A stretch of 64,000 nucleotides of DNA from NCBI RefSeq assembly GCF_005233845.1, contig NZ_SZQL01000020.1, positions 34,471 through 98,470 on the forward strand. Reading direction: 5' to 3'. The notes under the pieces are model-generated. The model did not search any database. It had not been told where the DNA came from and worked only from the letters and a program-made list of their open reading frames with translations. Numbering within the stretch: position 1 is the first letter of the stretch; every line of letters begins with the position of its first letter. The DNA comes from Ilyomonas limi. GTDB taxonomy: Bacteria > Bacteroidota > Bacteroidia > Chitinophagales > Chitinophagaceae. The position numbers and the translations under genes are program-made. Positions 43,347 through 51,055 of this stretch are shown here, in pieces.

Positions 43347-43940
43347 ATGAAAGCGATCATTAAAACCAGCCTTTCCTTTTTCTTATTGCTTGCTGTTACT
43401 TCCTGTACAAAAGAGCGTATTAATAGCACTGCAACGCAGTCGTTAAACCAAACAGCAACAGCAGCAGATGCAAGCATACAAGCTACTTTGCGTATTGGTG
43501 ATATGCATGCTGGTGGCATTATCTTTTATCTCGACTCTACCAAAAAGCATGGTTTAGTGGCTGCCACCAAAGACCAGAGCAGCGGTATAAAATGGTACAA
43601 CAATACGTATATTGTTACCGGCGCCAAAGGAACTATTATTGGTACCGGTGCGAGCAACACTACTAAAATTGTAAATAAACAAGGTAGTGGCAAATATGCT
43701 GCAAAGCTGTGTGCCGATCTGGTGCTTAATGGTTTTAGCGACTGGTATTTACCATCAAAGCAGGAACTCAATCAACTGTACAAACACAGAAGCAAAGTGC
43801 CCGGGCTTGCAGCAACGAACTACTGGAGTTCAACAGAATCAGATACAAATAATGCATGGGACCAGGAATTTGGTGGCGGCTTCAAATTTGCGGATGATAA
43901 AAGCTTTACAATACATGTAAGAGCTGTCCGTTCTTTTTAA
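43347..43940 (+). CDS. DUF1566-type lipoprotein
   Basis: 197 residues. The start at 43347 begins a lipoprotein signal (KTSLSFFLLLAVTSC). A Thr/Ala/Ser-rich linker leads into the DUF1566 (Lcl C-terminal) domain: GDMHAGGIIFYLD, NGFSDWYLPSKQELNQLY, YWSSTESDTNNAWDQEF and HVRAVRSF at the end. The family occurs on cell-surface proteins of Bacteroidota and others and is thought to bind a carbohydrate or protein partner. It follows the glycosidase in the same direction and is ended by a terminator. Confidence 0.85.
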   Translation: MKAIIKTSLSFFLLLAVTSCTKERINSTATQSLNQTATAADASIQATLRIGDMHAGGIIFYLDSTKKHGLVAATKDQSSGIKWYNNTYIVTGAKGTIIGTGASNTTKIVNKQGSGKYAAKLCADLVLNGFSDWYLPSKQELNQLYKHRSKVPGLAATNYWSSTESDTNNAWDQEFGGGFKFADDKSFTIHVRAVRSF

Positions 43941-43974
43941 TTACAAGTATTTTCATACACCAACTAAATAAATC

Positions 43975-43997
43975 ATAGCAGGTTTAAAGCCTGCTAT
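43975..43997 (+). terminator. Terminator of the DUF1566 gene
   Basis: ATAGCAGG pairs with CCTGCTAT around a 7-base loop and TTTTTG follows. It lies 35 bases after the stop. Confidence 0.8.
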
Positions 43998-44142
43998 TTT
44001 TGTTTAAGTAATTGCCGAAAGATATAGTTTAACGTAGCGAAATCTGTTATTCCTTTTTACATTGAAGAAAATAAATCTTACTATAACACACTTATAAACC
44101 AATAAGCACTAAATTTCCGCCTTCATTTACAACGGATTGCCT

Positions 44143-45804
44143 ATGAATCTTCATTTTGCCGATTACCTCATTATTGCTGTTTATTTTTTGTTTGTAGTAA
44201 GTGTTGGGTTTATTATTAAGAAACGAATTAAATCAAGTAATGATTTTTTATCAAGCAACCGTAACATTCCTTTGTGGATAACAAGCCTTGCATTCATCTC
44301 TGCCAACCTTGGTGCGCAGGAAGTATTGGGTATGGTAGCATCTGGCGCCAAGTATGGTATTATGACGGTGCATTTTTATTGGGTAGGCGCCATCTTCGCT
44401 ATGGTGTTTTTGGGTGTATTTATGATGCCGTTTTATTATGGCAGCAAGGCAAGGAGTGTTCCTGAGTATTTGTCCATGCGCTTCGATGAAAAAACAAGAG
44501 GACTAAATGCTATTACATTCGCAGTAATGACGGTGTTTTCCTCTGGCATTTCGTTATATGCTCTGGCAAAACTGCTCGAAGTAATTTTGCACTGGGATTT
44601 TGATGTGTCTATCTGGCTTGCTGCAGGCATTGTAATGGCTTATACTTTTTTGGGCGGACTCACCAGTGCTGTGTATAACGAAGTACTACAATTTTTTCTC
44701 ATCGTGTTAGGCTTTACGCCACTCGTCATAGTTGCCTTGCATGATGCCGGTGGATGGAGTACCATTAAAGCCTCTTTGCCACCACAATATACCCATGCAT
44801 GGAAGTATATGGGCAATGCAGATACCAACCCGATGGGCATCAACTTTATGTCGCTCATTTTCGGGTTAGGTTTCGTAATGTCGTTTGGGTATTGGTGTAC
44901 CGATTTCCTTGTGGTGCAGCGGGCAATGATGGCCAGGAATATGAGTGCTGCACAGCGCACGCCTATTATTGCTGCCATTCCTAAAATGTTAATGCCAATA
45001 ATCGTTGTTTTGCCGGGCGTGATTGCCATTACGCTGATGCAGCCTGCTTTAGCATCTAAAGGCTATAGCATTCCACAGGATGCCAGTGGCGGTTTGGATT
45101 ATACCATGACCTTGCCTTCGCTGATTGCGCATTATTATCCCACCGGTTTGCTGGGCGTAGGTATTACGGCATTTATTGCTTCTTTTATGAGCGGCATGGC
45201 GGGCAATGTAACGGCTTTCAATTCTGTATTTACGTATGATATTTACCAGAGTTATTTTGTAAAAAACAAAAGCGACCGGCACTACCTGATGGTTGGGAAA
45301 GCGGTAACGGTTGCAGGCATTTTGTTATCTATTGTTACTGCTTATATTGCCAAGAGTTTTAATAATATCAACGACTTTTTACAGTTGGTGTTTTCTTTCG
45401 TGAACGGTCCCTTGTTTGCCACCTTTTTGCTCGGTATGTTTTGGAAAAGAACCACCAGCGATGGCGCCTTTTGGGGATTGGTGGCAGGTACATTAGCTGC
45501 AGCCTGCACACATGGATTGACCATTGCCGAAGGTAAAGGCGGCTGGATTTATCCCTGGTATGAAATCAGCAGTGGCATGGGGCAGGCATTTATTGTAGCG
45601 TCTGTTTCGTGGATTGCCAACTTTTGCACCACTATTCTGGTGAGTTTGATTACAAAGCCCAAACCGGAAGAAGAGTTGCAGGGGCTGGTGTATTCCTTAA
45701 CGGTAAAGCAGTCTTATTTTGGCAATAAATGGCATCAAAAAGTGGTGCCATTAGCTATTATCTTAATAGTGGTTACGCTTATACTCAACATTATTTTCTT
45801 TTAA
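44143..45804 (+). CDS. Sodium:solute symporter (SSS family), sugar-type
   Basis: 553 residues with about 14 membrane segments. Landmarks are NIPLWITSLAFISANLGAQE, which resembles the SGLT N-terminal helix pair, AYTFLGGLTSAVYNEVLQF (family signature G-G-x-x-x-x-x-x-x-D/E), and ASFMSGMAGNVTAFNSVFTYDIYQ with the Na2-site Ser/Gly residues. It should import a sugar or similar solute with Na+ across the inner membrane. ATG 44143 is preferred to the in-frame TTG six bases upstream. A 59-residue membrane protein starts 12 bases after the stop and is probably part of the same mRNA. Confidence 0.92.
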   Translation: MNLHFADYLIIAVYFLFVVSVGFIIKKRIKSSNDFLSSNRNIPLWITSLAFISANLGAQEVLGMVASGAKYGIMTVHFYWVGAIFAMVFLGVFMMPFYYGSKARSVPEYLSMRFDEKTRGLNAITFAVMTVFSSGISLYALAKLLEVILHWDFDVSIWLAAGIVMAYTFLGGLTSAVYNEVLQFFLIVLGFTPLVIVALHDAGGWSTIKASLPPQYTHAWKYMGNADTNPMGINFMSLIFGLGFVMSFGYWCTDFLVVQRAMMARNMSAAQRTPIIAAIPKMLMPIIVVLPGVIAITLMQPALASKGYSIPQDASGGLDYTMTLPSLIAHYYPTGLLGVGITAFIASFMSGMAGNVTAFNSVFTYDIYQSYFVKNKSDRHYLMVGKAVTVAGILLSIVTAYIAKSFNNINDFLQLVFSFVNGPLFATFLLGMFWKRTTSDGAFWGLVAGTLAAACTHGLTIAEGKGGWIYPWYEISSGMGQAFIVASVSWIANFCTTILVSLITKPKPEEELQGLVYSLTVKQSYFGNKWHQKVVPLAIILIVVTLILNIIFF

Positions 45805-45816
45805 ACTGCACGTGTT

Positions 45817-45996
45817 ATGTTCAATAAACTCAATAACCTCGGTTTTATCATCGGTATATTCTTTATTATTGTCGCATTGATATTGTTGATTGGCGGATTG
45901 CTTTCTCCGGCACTTGCGTATGCATTGAACTTTTATACAGGCGGTGCGTTTTTAGTGTTTGGAGTGGCAATGGCAGTGGGGAGTGGAAGGAAGTAA
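45817..45996 (+). CDS. Small two-helix membrane protein downstream of the symporter
   Basis: A 59-residue protein, MFNKLNNLGFIIGIFFIIVA to VAMAVGSGRK. It has two hydrophobic segments (about 8-29 and 32-55), a short Pro-containing turn between them, and a basic end, as expected for a small integral membrane protein. The start lies 12 bases after the symporter stop, so it is very likely translated from the same mRNA. Small partners of this kind often stabilise or regulate transporters. No family is recognised and no function is assigned. Confidence 0.7.
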   Translation: MFNKLNNLGFIIGIFFIIVALILLIGGLLSPALAYALNFYTGGAFLVFGVAMAVGSGRK

Positions 45997-46090
45997 AGAA
46001 TCAGTGCAATTAATATAGAACCAAAGTATCTTTAAATAATTACTTTCTTTTAAATCTGTATTGTACAAACCTAAAGGATAGGATAGAGAT

Positions 46091-46999
46091 TTAATTAGGA
46101 GATTTATACTCCTCATTTAAAATATTTTGCAGTGCATTTCTTAAATCCGGATACTTAAAAACATAACCAGTATTTAGAAGCCTTTCGGGAATAACCCAGC
46201 GGCTCTTCAGTATCAATTCTGTTTCTGTTTGAATGATGATTGCTCCGATCTTAAGTAGCCATTCAGGCATCGGTATTCCTCCTTTCATTTTCATTACTTG
46301 TCGCAATGTTTGCATCAGTGTTTGATTGTTTACCGGATTAGGGGACGAACAATTAAAAACACCATGTAGTTCTTTATGTGATTGTAAAAACAAAATAATG
46401 CGGAACACGTCTTCAATATGAATCCAACTGAACATTTGGTTGCCTTTGCCTTGTTTGCCACCTATACCAAAACGTACCAGATGTAAAAGTGGCTTGAGCG
46501 CACCTCCTGATTTACCTAATACAATTGCCATTCGTAATGCAATTTGCCTTGTAGCAGGCGGCTGAAACGAGAAGAAAGCAGCTTCCCAGCTTGTTGCAAC
46601 ATTTACGGAGAAGCCACTTCCTATTTCACCATTAGCTTCTGTCATTGGTCTGTCTTCGGCATGGCGGTAAATGGTTGCCGTGCTGGAATTAATCCATAAC
46701 CCCGGCGGGTTTTTGCATTTTAGAACCGCTTGTCCGAGTGCCTTTGTTGTTTGCAGTCTTGATTGCAGGATGCCGGTTTTATTTCTTTCGTTGTATCTGC
46801 AATCAACACTTTTACCGGCAAGATTAATCAGCATTGCTGCACCTTCCAGGGCTGCTATAATTGCTTGTTCATCATTCCAATTGATGTGTTTTTTATCTCT
46901 TGAAACAATTGCAACCTGGTAACCACTTTCAATAAATCTTTTATGTAAATACTCGCCTATAAAGCCAGTGCCGCCTGCAATGACTATTTTCTTTTCCAC
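46091..46999 (-). CDS. TIGR01777-family NAD-dependent epimerase (SDR)
   Basis: 302 residues, cytoplasmic. The Rossmann motif GGTGFIG at 9-15 is followed by LINLAGKSV, WINSSTATIY and FSWIHIEDV, which fit the atypical SDR subgroup TIGR01777, where the Tyr of the active site is commonly replaced. A C-terminal DUF1731-like segment (PMPEWLLKIGA, YVFKYPDLRNALQNIL) closes the protein. The reaction is not known. It is the last gene of a four-gene minus-strand operon, 12 bases after the membrane protein gene at 47012, and so is controlled by the GbsR-type regulator at its head. Confidence 0.88.
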   Translation of the reverse strand: MEKKIVIAGGTGFIGEYLHKRFIESGYQVAIVSRDKKHINWNDEQAIIAALEGAAMLINLAGKSVDCRYNERNKTGILQSRLQTTKALGQAVLKCKNPPGLWINSSTATIYRHAEDRPMTEANGEIGSGFSVNVATSWEAAFFSFQPPATRQIALRMAIVLGKSGGALKPLLHLVRFGIGGKQGKGNQMFSWIHIEDVFRIILFLQSHKELHGVFNCSSPNPVNNQTLMQTLRQVMKMKGGIPMPEWLLKIGAIIIQTETELILKSRWVIPERLLNTGYVFKYPDLRNALQNILNEEYKSPN

Positions 47000-47011
47000 T
47001 GTTTATTTTGT

Positions 47012-47407
47012 TTACGGGTTAATAGCTGTTGTTGCAGAAATCGGTAAGCTGATGCTTCTTTGTTTAGATATTCTTTTGCCCCTGAAAAAGAAATACATGT
47101 TTATAAAAAGCATCACACCAAGGTAAATGCTGAACCCGCCAACTTTTTTGCTCAACACCTCAATGGTTGACTGTGCAGTGTTGGTGGCATCGGTTATCTT
47201 TAAAATGTATAAGGCAAAGCCTACATTCAACAAATAAAATCCAATTTTAAAAAGCGTGTTCGTAGCAGCGGCTATCTCTAAGCGCCCGTTGAATATGTCT
47301 TTCATATATACAATGCTGTTTTTAAACAAATTGTTTGCTACATAAAATGTAAGTAAAACGACAATTGGCAAATAAATGCTGTAAGCAAGAACAATTAAAT
47401 CTTTCAT
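47012..47407 (-). CDS. Small membrane protein, paired paralog A
   Basis: 131 residues with about four hydrophobic segments (near 5-25, 48-66, 87-108 and the TM just before a basic end). It shares its layout and several positions with the adjacent protein at 47404 (N near position 49 then L-F-K-I-G-F-Y-L-L-N-V-G-F-A against L-L-L-M-A-Y-Y-L-F-N-I-G-Y-A). The two may form a heteromer. No domain is recognised. The start overlaps the previous stop by four bases (47404-47407), indicating translational coupling. Confidence 0.75.
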   Translation of the reverse strand: MKDLIVLAYSIYLPIVVLLTFYVANNLFKNSIVYMKDIFNGRLEIAAATNTLFKIGFYLLNVGFALYILKITDATNTAQSTIEVLSKKVGGFSIYLGVMLFINMYFFFRGKRISKQRSISLPISATTAINP

Positions 47408-47778
47408 AGCTGAACAGTTTTTGATGTGGTTAAATGATGATCTTTTTTAGAAAGAAAATAAATAAACAATATGTTGAAGTAGTGTGTTACTGCCAGAATC
47501 ATCACCAGTATGCTTGTTTTAGTTGCAATGGAAGCTATCATTGTAGCTGTATCAGAAACTTTTTCCCAAAAACTGAATTGGATAACAGCATAACCGATGT
47601 TGAATAAATAATAAGCCATTAGCAGCAGGTTATTGGTAGTATCTGTCATCGCCTGGTTTTGGTGAAAAAGCCGCAGGATAAAGATTCTGCCGTTGCGGTA
47701 AAAGGCTTTCCCTACCCAATAAATGATGTACACGGTAATACATCCATAAATAAGATAAGAAAGTATATTGTAGTTCAT
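47404..47778 (-). CDS. Small membrane protein, paired paralog B
   Basis: 124 residues with about four hydrophobic segments and the central block TTNNLLLMAYYLFNIGYAVI. It resembles the neighbouring protein at 47012 in length, spacing and the YYLFNIG / FYLLNVG core, suggesting a local duplication. No family is recognised. It overlaps both neighbours by four bases (ATGA-type junctions), so regulator and both membrane proteins are made from one mRNA with linked translation. Confidence 0.75.
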   Translation of the reverse strand: MNYNILSYLIYGCITVYIIYWVGKAFYRNGRIFILRLFHQNQAMTDTTNNLLLMAYYLFNIGYAVIQFSFWEKVSDTATMIASIATKTSILVMILAVTHYFNILFIYFLSKKDHHLTTSKTVQL

Positions 47779-48284
47779 TTCATAACGATTTTCAAAAGCT
47801 TTAGTAGCAGCTCTCCGCGGTTTGAACTCATGATTTTATCTGCCAGACTGCAAAACTGTTCTGTGAAGGTGTGTATGTCATTTACCATTGCATAAAACTC
47901 TTTTCCTTCTTCTGTTTTATTTTTTTTTGTCGCTTCTTTCAAGTCGCTCAACACATGCATCACCGGGTCAATTTCTTTTTGCTTGCGCATCATGGCTATT
48001 TTTACAGCCCACTTCCAAATGTCCTTTTCTGCAACAAAGTATTCCTTTCTATCGCCGGCAATTACTCTTTTATAAATAATTCCATAATCAAGTAACTGAC
48101 GAAGGCTCATATTTGTATTGCCACGCGATATTTTTAATACTTCCATAATTTCGTCGGTAGAAATTGGATTTGTCGAAACCAGCAGCAATGCGTGAACTTG
48201 TGCTACCGATTTATTAATACCCCACTCGCTGCCAAGTGAGCCCCAAGTGTTTATGAATTTTTGTTTTGCTGCCTGTATTTCCAT
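47775..48284 (-). CDS. GbsR/MarR-type transcriptional regulator
   Basis: 169 residues. A winged-helix domain (about 10-95) has GINKSVAQVHALLLVST, PISTDEIMEVLKISRGNTNM (recognition helix region) and IYKRVIAGDRKEYFVAEKD (wing). A C-terminal helix-rich dimer part follows. GbsR-type regulators repress their own operons and often respond to small metabolites. It heads the operon with two small membrane proteins and an epimerase. The 271-base gap upstream (48285-48555) is AT-rich; no operator was recognised. Confidence 0.88.
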   Translation of the reverse strand: MEIQAAKQKFINTWGSLGSEWGINKSVAQVHALLLVSTNPISTDEIMEVLKISRGNTNMSLRQLLDYGIIYKRVIAGDRKEYFVAEKDIWKWAVKIAMMRKQKEIDPVMHVLSDLKEATKKNKTEEGKEFYAMVNDIHTFTEQFCSLADKIMSSNRGELLLKLLKIVMK

Positions 48285-48555
48285 GAAAACGTATTATGGC
48301 AGCAAAGATAAATAAGTTCCTGAACTTTCAAAAAATATTGAAAATAAAATAAGTTTTATTTCATTGATTATTGGAAAACAAACTTCATATTTAGTTATGA
48401 AATTCGAATTGTAATCTCTGGTGCAGACAGATACTTTTCCGATTAAAAAGTAGTTGATAGTTCTACAGAATCATTTTATCTTTTACCTCAGAATACAATG
48501 TGCTAACATCCGAAGGGTGTGCTTATTCTCCAATTATTTTAATAAATAGTTTCCT

Positions 48556-49053
48556 ATGAATAATCAGAACAATGCATCTCAGCAACTAAAAAAAGAACTG
48601 GCAACCTTGCTTACAAAAAGTCATGCCCATGTTTCTTTTGATGATGCCATTAAAGACATTCCTTTTGAAGATTTGGGTAAGAAACCAAATGGCGTTCCCT
48701 ACAGCATCTGGCAACAGGTTGAACATATCCGCATTGCACAAAAAGATATTCTTGATTTTTCCGTCAACAAAAATTACAGGGAACTGAATTGGCCTGCTGA
48801 TTATTGGGTGGAAGAAGCTGCACCAACAGATGAAGCAGCATGGAATGAAAGCATTGGCAAGATACAATCAGATTTAAATGCATTTATTGAATGCTTACAA
48901 CACGTGGATGATGTGTATGCACCCTTTAAACATGGAAGCGGACAAAGCTGGCTGCGCGAAGCACTGGTGTTATTTGATCACAACAGCTATCATCTTGGGG
49001 AAATCATTGCATTGAGGAGATTGCTTGACAACTGGAAGTCTGAGGTTCGTTAA
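48556..49053 (+). CDS. DinB-superfamily metalloprotein
   Basis: 165 residues of the DinB/YfiT-like four-helix bundle. The three metal-binding His positions of the family can be seen in QQVEHIRIAQKD, and in LVLFDHNSYHLGEII (two). It is cytoplasmic. DinB-like proteins include thiol transferases and stress proteins; substrate unknown here. It stands alone, followed by a long gap with a structured RNA candidate. Confidence 0.85.
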   Translation: MNNQNNASQQLKKELATLLTKSHAHVSFDDAIKDIPFEDLGKKPNGVPYSIWQQVEHIRIAQKDILDFSVNKNYRELNWPADYWVEEAAPTDEAAWNESIGKIQSDLNAFIECLQHVDDVYAPFKHGSGQSWLREALVLFDHNSYHLGEIIALRRLLDNWKSEVR

Positions 49054-49184
49054 GACACGAATCAAGACAGGAGCAAGGCACTTCAAAAACGACTTTGTCC
49101 TTCTTTAAATTCAGTAATAATTGTACTAACTTTTGATCTGTATATTATTTAGAGTTCAGGATTATTTCATATTAACACTCTTCA

Positions 49185-49369
49185 ATCCATATTGTTTAAG
49201 GATTAGCACAGACCGATTGGTAAGCTTGCGTGACGCTTGTTGCCCTGCCTTCAAATATATAATGCATGTTTTGAACACCTATGGTTTTAAACTTCGCCTG
49301 GGTTGACGAATATGGGAACAGCGGAACATGATTGGAAATGAAAAAGGGCAGTTTTTCAACTGCCCTTTT
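49185..49369 (+). ncRNA. Candidate structured RNA, possibly 6S-like
   Basis: A 185-base non-coding stretch that ends in a strong intrinsic terminator. Two helices can be drawn by hand: CGCTTGTTGCCC (about 49230) with GGGAACAGCG (about 49318), a 10-pair stem with two bulges, and inside it TTCAAA with TTTGAA closing an AT-rich loop. A long stem with a large internal region is reminiscent of 6S RNA, which has Bacteroidota forms. I cannot run a covariance search, so the class is a guess; that it is a transcribed structured RNA is more likely than its identity. Confidence 0.35.
49342..49369 (+). terminator. Strong intrinsic terminator
   Basis: AAAAGGGCAGTT pairs perfectly with AACTGCCCTTTT around TTTC. 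It lies 289 bases after the DinB stop, too far to be simply that gene's terminator, which supports a separate transcript ending here. Confidence 0.8.
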
Positions 49370-49865
49370 CTGCAAGAGTTAACTGCTAAGGACGAAATAA
49401 CAAATTTAACTGATTTACTAAAACAAGAACTAATAAAAGTACATATTTAAATAAAAGAATAAATACACTAAACGAGAAAAGAGTTAACCGCTTGCGATGT
49501 AAAGATAGAAGGAAAAAAGAAACCAAACTAACTTATTTTTAATATTAACATCTTCCGGTTCTTCGAAATTAAACAATGCTGTTAATCATATAGAAAATGG
49601 ACAAAAGATAAGTTTTGTAGGTTGCTGAATACCAATCGTTTAAATTGTATTTATACAGCGTGTTAGCGCAGCGCACTCCGAAGTGCTGGACAACGGTGAT
49701 GCTCCCTAGTGATCCATTACTATCCTTAAGCCGGAGAAATTTGCAGGTTTTATAAGCTTCGCCGGATTGTGCAGGATTTTTATTTATACACAGCGTTGCA
49801 CTACGCACATACTTTGACGAACACGAATATATTTTTGAGAAAGGAAATTATATATCTTAGCCGCT

Positions 49866-50324
49866 ATGGTTATCATAAAAAGTCATGCAGAATTCGAATC
49901 GCATTTAGGTCAAGAACTGGGTGTTTCGCCCTGGCATAAAATTACACAGGAGCAGATCAATCACTTTGCAGATGCTACCTTAGATCCTCAATGGATACAT
50001 ATTGATCCTGAAAGATGCAAAAGTGAAAGCCCTTTTAAAACCACCATTGCACATGGGTATCTCACCCTTTCGTTGCTGCCTTATTTTTGGAGACAAGTAG
50101 TAGATGTTCAAAACCTTAAAATGGAGGTGAATTATGGAATTGAACAACTAAAGTTCGGACAGGCAGTGGTGGTTGATAGTGAAGTGCGGTGCCGGGTTTC
50201 GCTGAAATCTATTGTAAATTTAAGAGGAATTACCAAAGCAACGCTGTTCATTCAGGTGGAGATTAAAGATCAGCCAAAACCTGCCTTGGCAGGCGATGTT
50301 GTATTTCTTTATCATTTTATGTAA
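49866..50324 (+). CDS. MaoC-like hydratase
   Basis: 152 residues with a single hot-dog fold. The catalytic Asp-x5-His pair is in TLDPQWIHIDP, and the family block SPFKTTIAHGYLTLSLLP follows. It should hydrate or dehydrate an enoyl-CoA or enoyl-ACP type substrate in the cytoplasm. The start is the first ATG after an AT-rich leader. It stands alone; no fatty-acid operon surrounds it. Confidence 0.92.
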   Translation: MVIIKSHAEFESHLGQELGVSPWHKITQEQINHFADATLDPQWIHIDPERCKSESPFKTTIAHGYLTLSLLPYFWRQVVDVQNLKMEVNYGIEQLKFGQAVVVDSEVRCRVSLKSIVNLRGITKATLFIQVEIKDQPKPALAGDVVFLYHFM

Positions 50325-51055
50325 CGATTGTTGAATGGTGGCAAACACCATTTTTTTTCAGCAATGTCTTCCGGTACTTATGCGCGGCAGGCAAGAGCCA
50401 TTGTAAAAAAAAGTATAAAATACTTCCTTTTATCTGCAACCACCGCAATGTCCTTTACTATACACAACGCGTTGAAAGGAGATATTGAATAAGTGCATGT
50501 AATGGCAGAAAGCAGTACGGTGGTGCTATTTTGAGCATGGTAAGTAAATGGTGATAAAAGAAAAGCCTTATCTGAAAATTTAGTGAAAGTGAATATCGCA
50601 ATTTCAAAAATGGAATTCTTATGCAATTAACCGGTGAACATTGGACGCACATCGCGCTAAGACGTTCTGAGATTGCAGATTATTACTATGATATATTGAA
50701 TGCGATTGAGAACCATGACATTATTTATGAAGGAAATAGCGGTGCAAAAATTGCCATGTTCCCCATCTTCTTCGATGTGTTAGCATAGCTACTGCGACGT
50801 AAAGGACAATACCAGACCTCTGATCTGCATTATATTTACAACGGACTTTATGCTTTTCCCGGAAATTATACTTAAACGATTCTGAAGAATCATTTTATCC
50901 CATTCTTCAAAGTGTGCATGCTAACACTTGAAGGACATATGAACATAGCTGCATTTTTAAGTGTCCTCATTTTATTCAATTATCTTCCCTTCAACCCTTA
51001 TTTTTATCCCTCCAATTTCACCAACAAACCACAGCCATAAAACGCTATATGCCTT
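50325..51055. other. 731-base gap with a gene remnant
   Basis: Apart from the remnant at 50576-50788, no gene, repeat or fold was recognised. The promoter of the rhamnosidase gene should be near 50950-51040. Confidence 0.45.
50576..50788 (+). pseudogene. Remnant of a small nuclease-toxin-like gene (PBECR type?)
   Basis: A frame of about 70 codons holds MQLTGEHWTHIALRRSEIAD followed by ILNAIENHDIIYEGNSGAK, ending at TAG 50786. The pattern L-x-x-x-H-W-x-H-I-x-x-R-x-x-E-I ... I-E-N-x-D-I-I-Y resembles the small barnase/RelE-like nuclease families (PBECR group) that usually read HWxHIxxRHPE. Upstream sequence in another frame (NLVKVNIAISKMEF) and the lack of a proper C-terminus suggest decay. 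The family assignment is tentative. Confidence 0.35.

Larger units (their letters stand above)
49054..49865. other. 812-base gap with a structured RNA candidate
   Basis: No gene is found. It holds the RNA candidate and terminator at 49185-49369, then an AT-rich stretch. Near 49655-49690 a weak hairpin AGCGCACTCCGAAGTGCT can be drawn. The promoter of the MaoC gene should lie just before 49866. Confidence 0.5.

Noticed and set aside
49826..49837. TATTTTTG -7 box before the MaoC gene
   Set aside because: The only TTTG that could serve as -33 is 13 bases away, too close for the Bacteroidota promoter; not called.
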